Assembly: GCA_045403145.1 (NCBI GenBank)
Contig: JAXIPA010000215.1
Location: 1 to 7,297 of the forward strand
DNA from: JAJYKN01 sp045403145
GTDB lineage: Bacteria; Nitrospirota; UBA9217
Direction of reading: 5' to 3'
Length of the DNA: 7,297 bases
Shown here: in pieces, positions 6,512 through 7,297 of the stretch
Numbering within the stretch: the first letter of the stretch is position 1
Layout of the letters: each line of letters begins with the position of its first letter
The notes under the pieces: generated by a model
Seen by the model: only the letters and a program-made list of their open reading frames with translations
Database searches by the model: none
Told to the model about the DNA's origin: nothing
Made by a program: the position numbers and the translations under genes

Positions 6512-6540
6512 TTGAATCCGCAGCGGGATTATGCTAAATT
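6512..6540 (+). promoter_or_regulatory. promoter of the toxin-antitoxin operon
   Basis: TTGAAT (6512-6517) is followed after 17 bp by TAAATT (6535-6540), with TGc just upstream of the -10 as an extended element. The predicted start of transcription, six to seven bases past 6540, falls on ATG 6547. The message would then be leaderless, which agrees with the absence of a Shine-Dalgarno ahead of the antitoxin gene. Confidence 0.6.
6515..6530. promoter_or_regulatory. inverted repeat in the promoter spacer, candidate autoregulatory operator
   Basis: AATCC (6515-6519) and GGATT (6526-6530) are perfect inverted arms around the 6-bp centre GCAGCG. The repeat starts in the -35 box and ends just before the -10. 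A protein bound here would block RNA polymerase. Toxin-antitoxin operons are commonly repressed by their own complex at such sites. Five-base arms can arise by chance. Confidence 0.4.
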
Positions 6541-6546
6541 ATGGTC

Positions 6547-6768
6547 ATGAAGAAAACTTCGATGGCAGACATACTCGAACTGAGCGTAGCGGAGCGCATT
6601 TTGCTCGTTGAGGACATTTGGGACAGTATTGCAGAGGCGCCGGAGGCCCTGCCGCTTACTGCTGCGCAGAAAGAGGAATTGGACCTACGCCTGGCGGCAT
6701 ACCATCGGGACCCCAGCGCGGGCTCGCCGTGGCATGAGGTGGTTGCCCGGATCAAGTCCCGTCCATGA
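6547..6768 (+). CDS. antitoxin, addiction module component (PF09720/TIGR02574 type)
   Basis: This 73-residue acidic protein matches the small family of putative addiction-module components. The helix ILELSVAERILLVEDIWDSIAE (about 9-30) is the family hallmark, followed by LPLTAAQKEELDLRLAAYHRDPSAGSPWHEV and a short basic end. It should bind and neutralise the toxin encoded directly after it, and with it repress their promoter. ATG 6547 is chosen over the in-frame ATG 6541 because the predicted transcript begins at about 6547. ATG 6562, starting at MADIL, is a further possibility. There is no Shine-Dalgarno before any of them. The stop codon overlaps the toxin start as ATGA (6765-6768), a standard coupling that makes antitoxin first. 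Confidence 0.9.
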   Translation: MKKTSMADILELSVAERILLVEDIWDSIAEAPEALPLTAAQKEELDLRLAAYHRDPSAGSPWHEVVARIKSRP

Positions 6769-7070
6769 CCTATCACCTCCTCATCCGCCCGGAAGCAGAG
6801 TCCGACCTTGCGGCGGCATATCGCTGGTACGAGAACAAGGACGCGGGATTGGGTGAGGAGTTTCTCCGCGCAGTAGAAGCCTCCCTTCTCGGCATTCAAA
6901 AAAACCCGCAAACCCATCAAAAAATCTACAAAGAAATCCGCAGAGCGCTTACGAAGCGATTTCCCTACGGGATATTTTACCTCATCGATAGCGACACGGT
7001 TTCCGTCATTGGTGTCCTGCACGCGAGACGCAATCCGGCTGTGATCAAGGCTCGTTCCATAACCCCATAG
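6765..7070 (+). CDS. RelE/ParE-family toxin
   Basis: This 101-residue protein has the size and motif order of the ParE/RelE toxin fold (PF05016). It has an N-terminal RPEAESDLAAAYRWYE helix (8-23), a second helix with EEFLRAVEASLLGIQKNP (31-48), a basic strand segment RRALTKRFPYGIFYLID (59-75), and the terminal VIGVLHARRNP (81-91). Proteins with this HxRRNP ending and a PF09720 partner are widespread chromosomal and plasmid modules. Whether this one cuts mRNA on the ribosome (RelE) or poisons gyrase (ParE) cannot be decided from sequence. It overlaps the antitoxin stop by 4 nt and has no ribosome site of its own, so it depends on coupled translation. The gene appears intact. Confidence 0.93.
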   Translation: MTYHLLIRPEAESDLAAAYRWYENKDAGLGEEFLRAVEASLLGIQKNPQTHQKIYKEIRRALTKRFPYGIFYLIDSDTVSVIGVLHARRNPAVIKARSITP

Positions 7071-7283
7071 TGTTGTGTCTTATGTTGCTGTTGGGCGGCG
7101 TTGTGAGTTACCGACGTCAACTTTCTATCACCGCATCTTTCTATTGCTGAAACGACAGTCGCTTCTGATACATCCGATCGAACAAGCTAATATTTGAATC
7201 ATGCGACGGAATAGAACCGCTCTAACGCCATCAGTTGAACGGTACTGTCAAAAGTTCTATGAAAAAAACGAAAGATATTTTAC
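7071..7283. other. non-coding stretch after the toxin gene, nothing recognised
   Basis: No supported reading frame, RNA gene or clear terminator was found on either strand. The stretch is more AT-rich than the genes before it. A start codon at 7259 opens 13 codons to the window edge (MKKTKDILPQRSQ), but it has no ribosome site and runs into a repeat, so it is not called. Confidence 0.5.
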
Positions 7284-7297
7284 CGCAGAGATCGCAG
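7284..7297. repeat. start of a CGCAGAG-type repeat, cut by the window end
   Basis: The last bases read CGCAGAGATCGCAG, one and a half copies of a CGCAGAG-like unit preceded by TTTTAC. From memory, similar runs of CGCAGAG units occur in many bacterial genomes, often ahead of GxxExxY-protein genes. The window ends before this can be confirmed. Confidence 0.35.

Noticed and set aside
7090..7096. GTTGGGC after the toxin gene as an integron attC core
   Set aside because: It fits GTTRRRY, but no matching RYYYAAC partner at a suitable distance was found, and seven bases occur easily by chance.

Overview
The window looks like chromosomal DNA of a GC-rich Gram-negative bacterium, probably an anaerobe of the former Deltaproteobacteria or a relative such as Nitrospirota. 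That placement is an inference from gene style: a TauE/SafE permease beside a universal stress protein, and an NtrC-type two-component pair with a helical periplasmic sensor. No gene here fixes the taxonomy. All recognised genes are on the + strand.

Positions 1-2550 hold a tightly packed operon. It starts with a possible tail of an upstream gene (stop at 43-45), then a TauE/SafE-family permease (81-1328), an unrecognised two-pass membrane protein with a large periplasmic helical domain (1331-2044), and a small ATP-binding-type universal stress protein (2053-2496). Spacings are 2 and 8 nt, each gene has a strong Shine-Dalgarno, and the operon closes with a good Rho-independent terminator (2512-2548).

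Positions 2560-5626 hold a two-component system with its own perfect -10 box directly after that terminator. It comprises a membrane histidine kinase with a duplicated helical (HBM-like) sensor (2578-4248) and a sigma54-activating NtrC-family regulator (4235-5626). The two genes overlap by 14 nt. Adjacency suggests the pair may control the permease operon, but no sigma54 promoter was found inside the window.

From about 5627 the character changes to accessory DNA. A promoter precedes a 218-residue protein that looks like only the N-terminal PD-(D/E)xK nuclease part of a large restriction-modification enzyme (5717-6373). It ends exactly where a short repeat-rich non-coding segment begins (6373-6430). 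Then comes a compact toxin-antitoxin pair: a PF09720-type antitoxin (6547-6768) and a RelE/ParE-type toxin (6765-7070). They share an ATGA overlap, and the promoter appears to give a leaderless antitoxin message and carries an inverted repeat in its spacer. The last 227 bases show no convincing gene; they end in the start of a CGCAGAG-type repeat cut by the window edge.

The most notable points are the unknown second gene of the permease operon with its possible internal duplication, the truncated restriction gene abutting repeats, and two promoters placed so close to start codons that the messages would be leaderless or nearly so.
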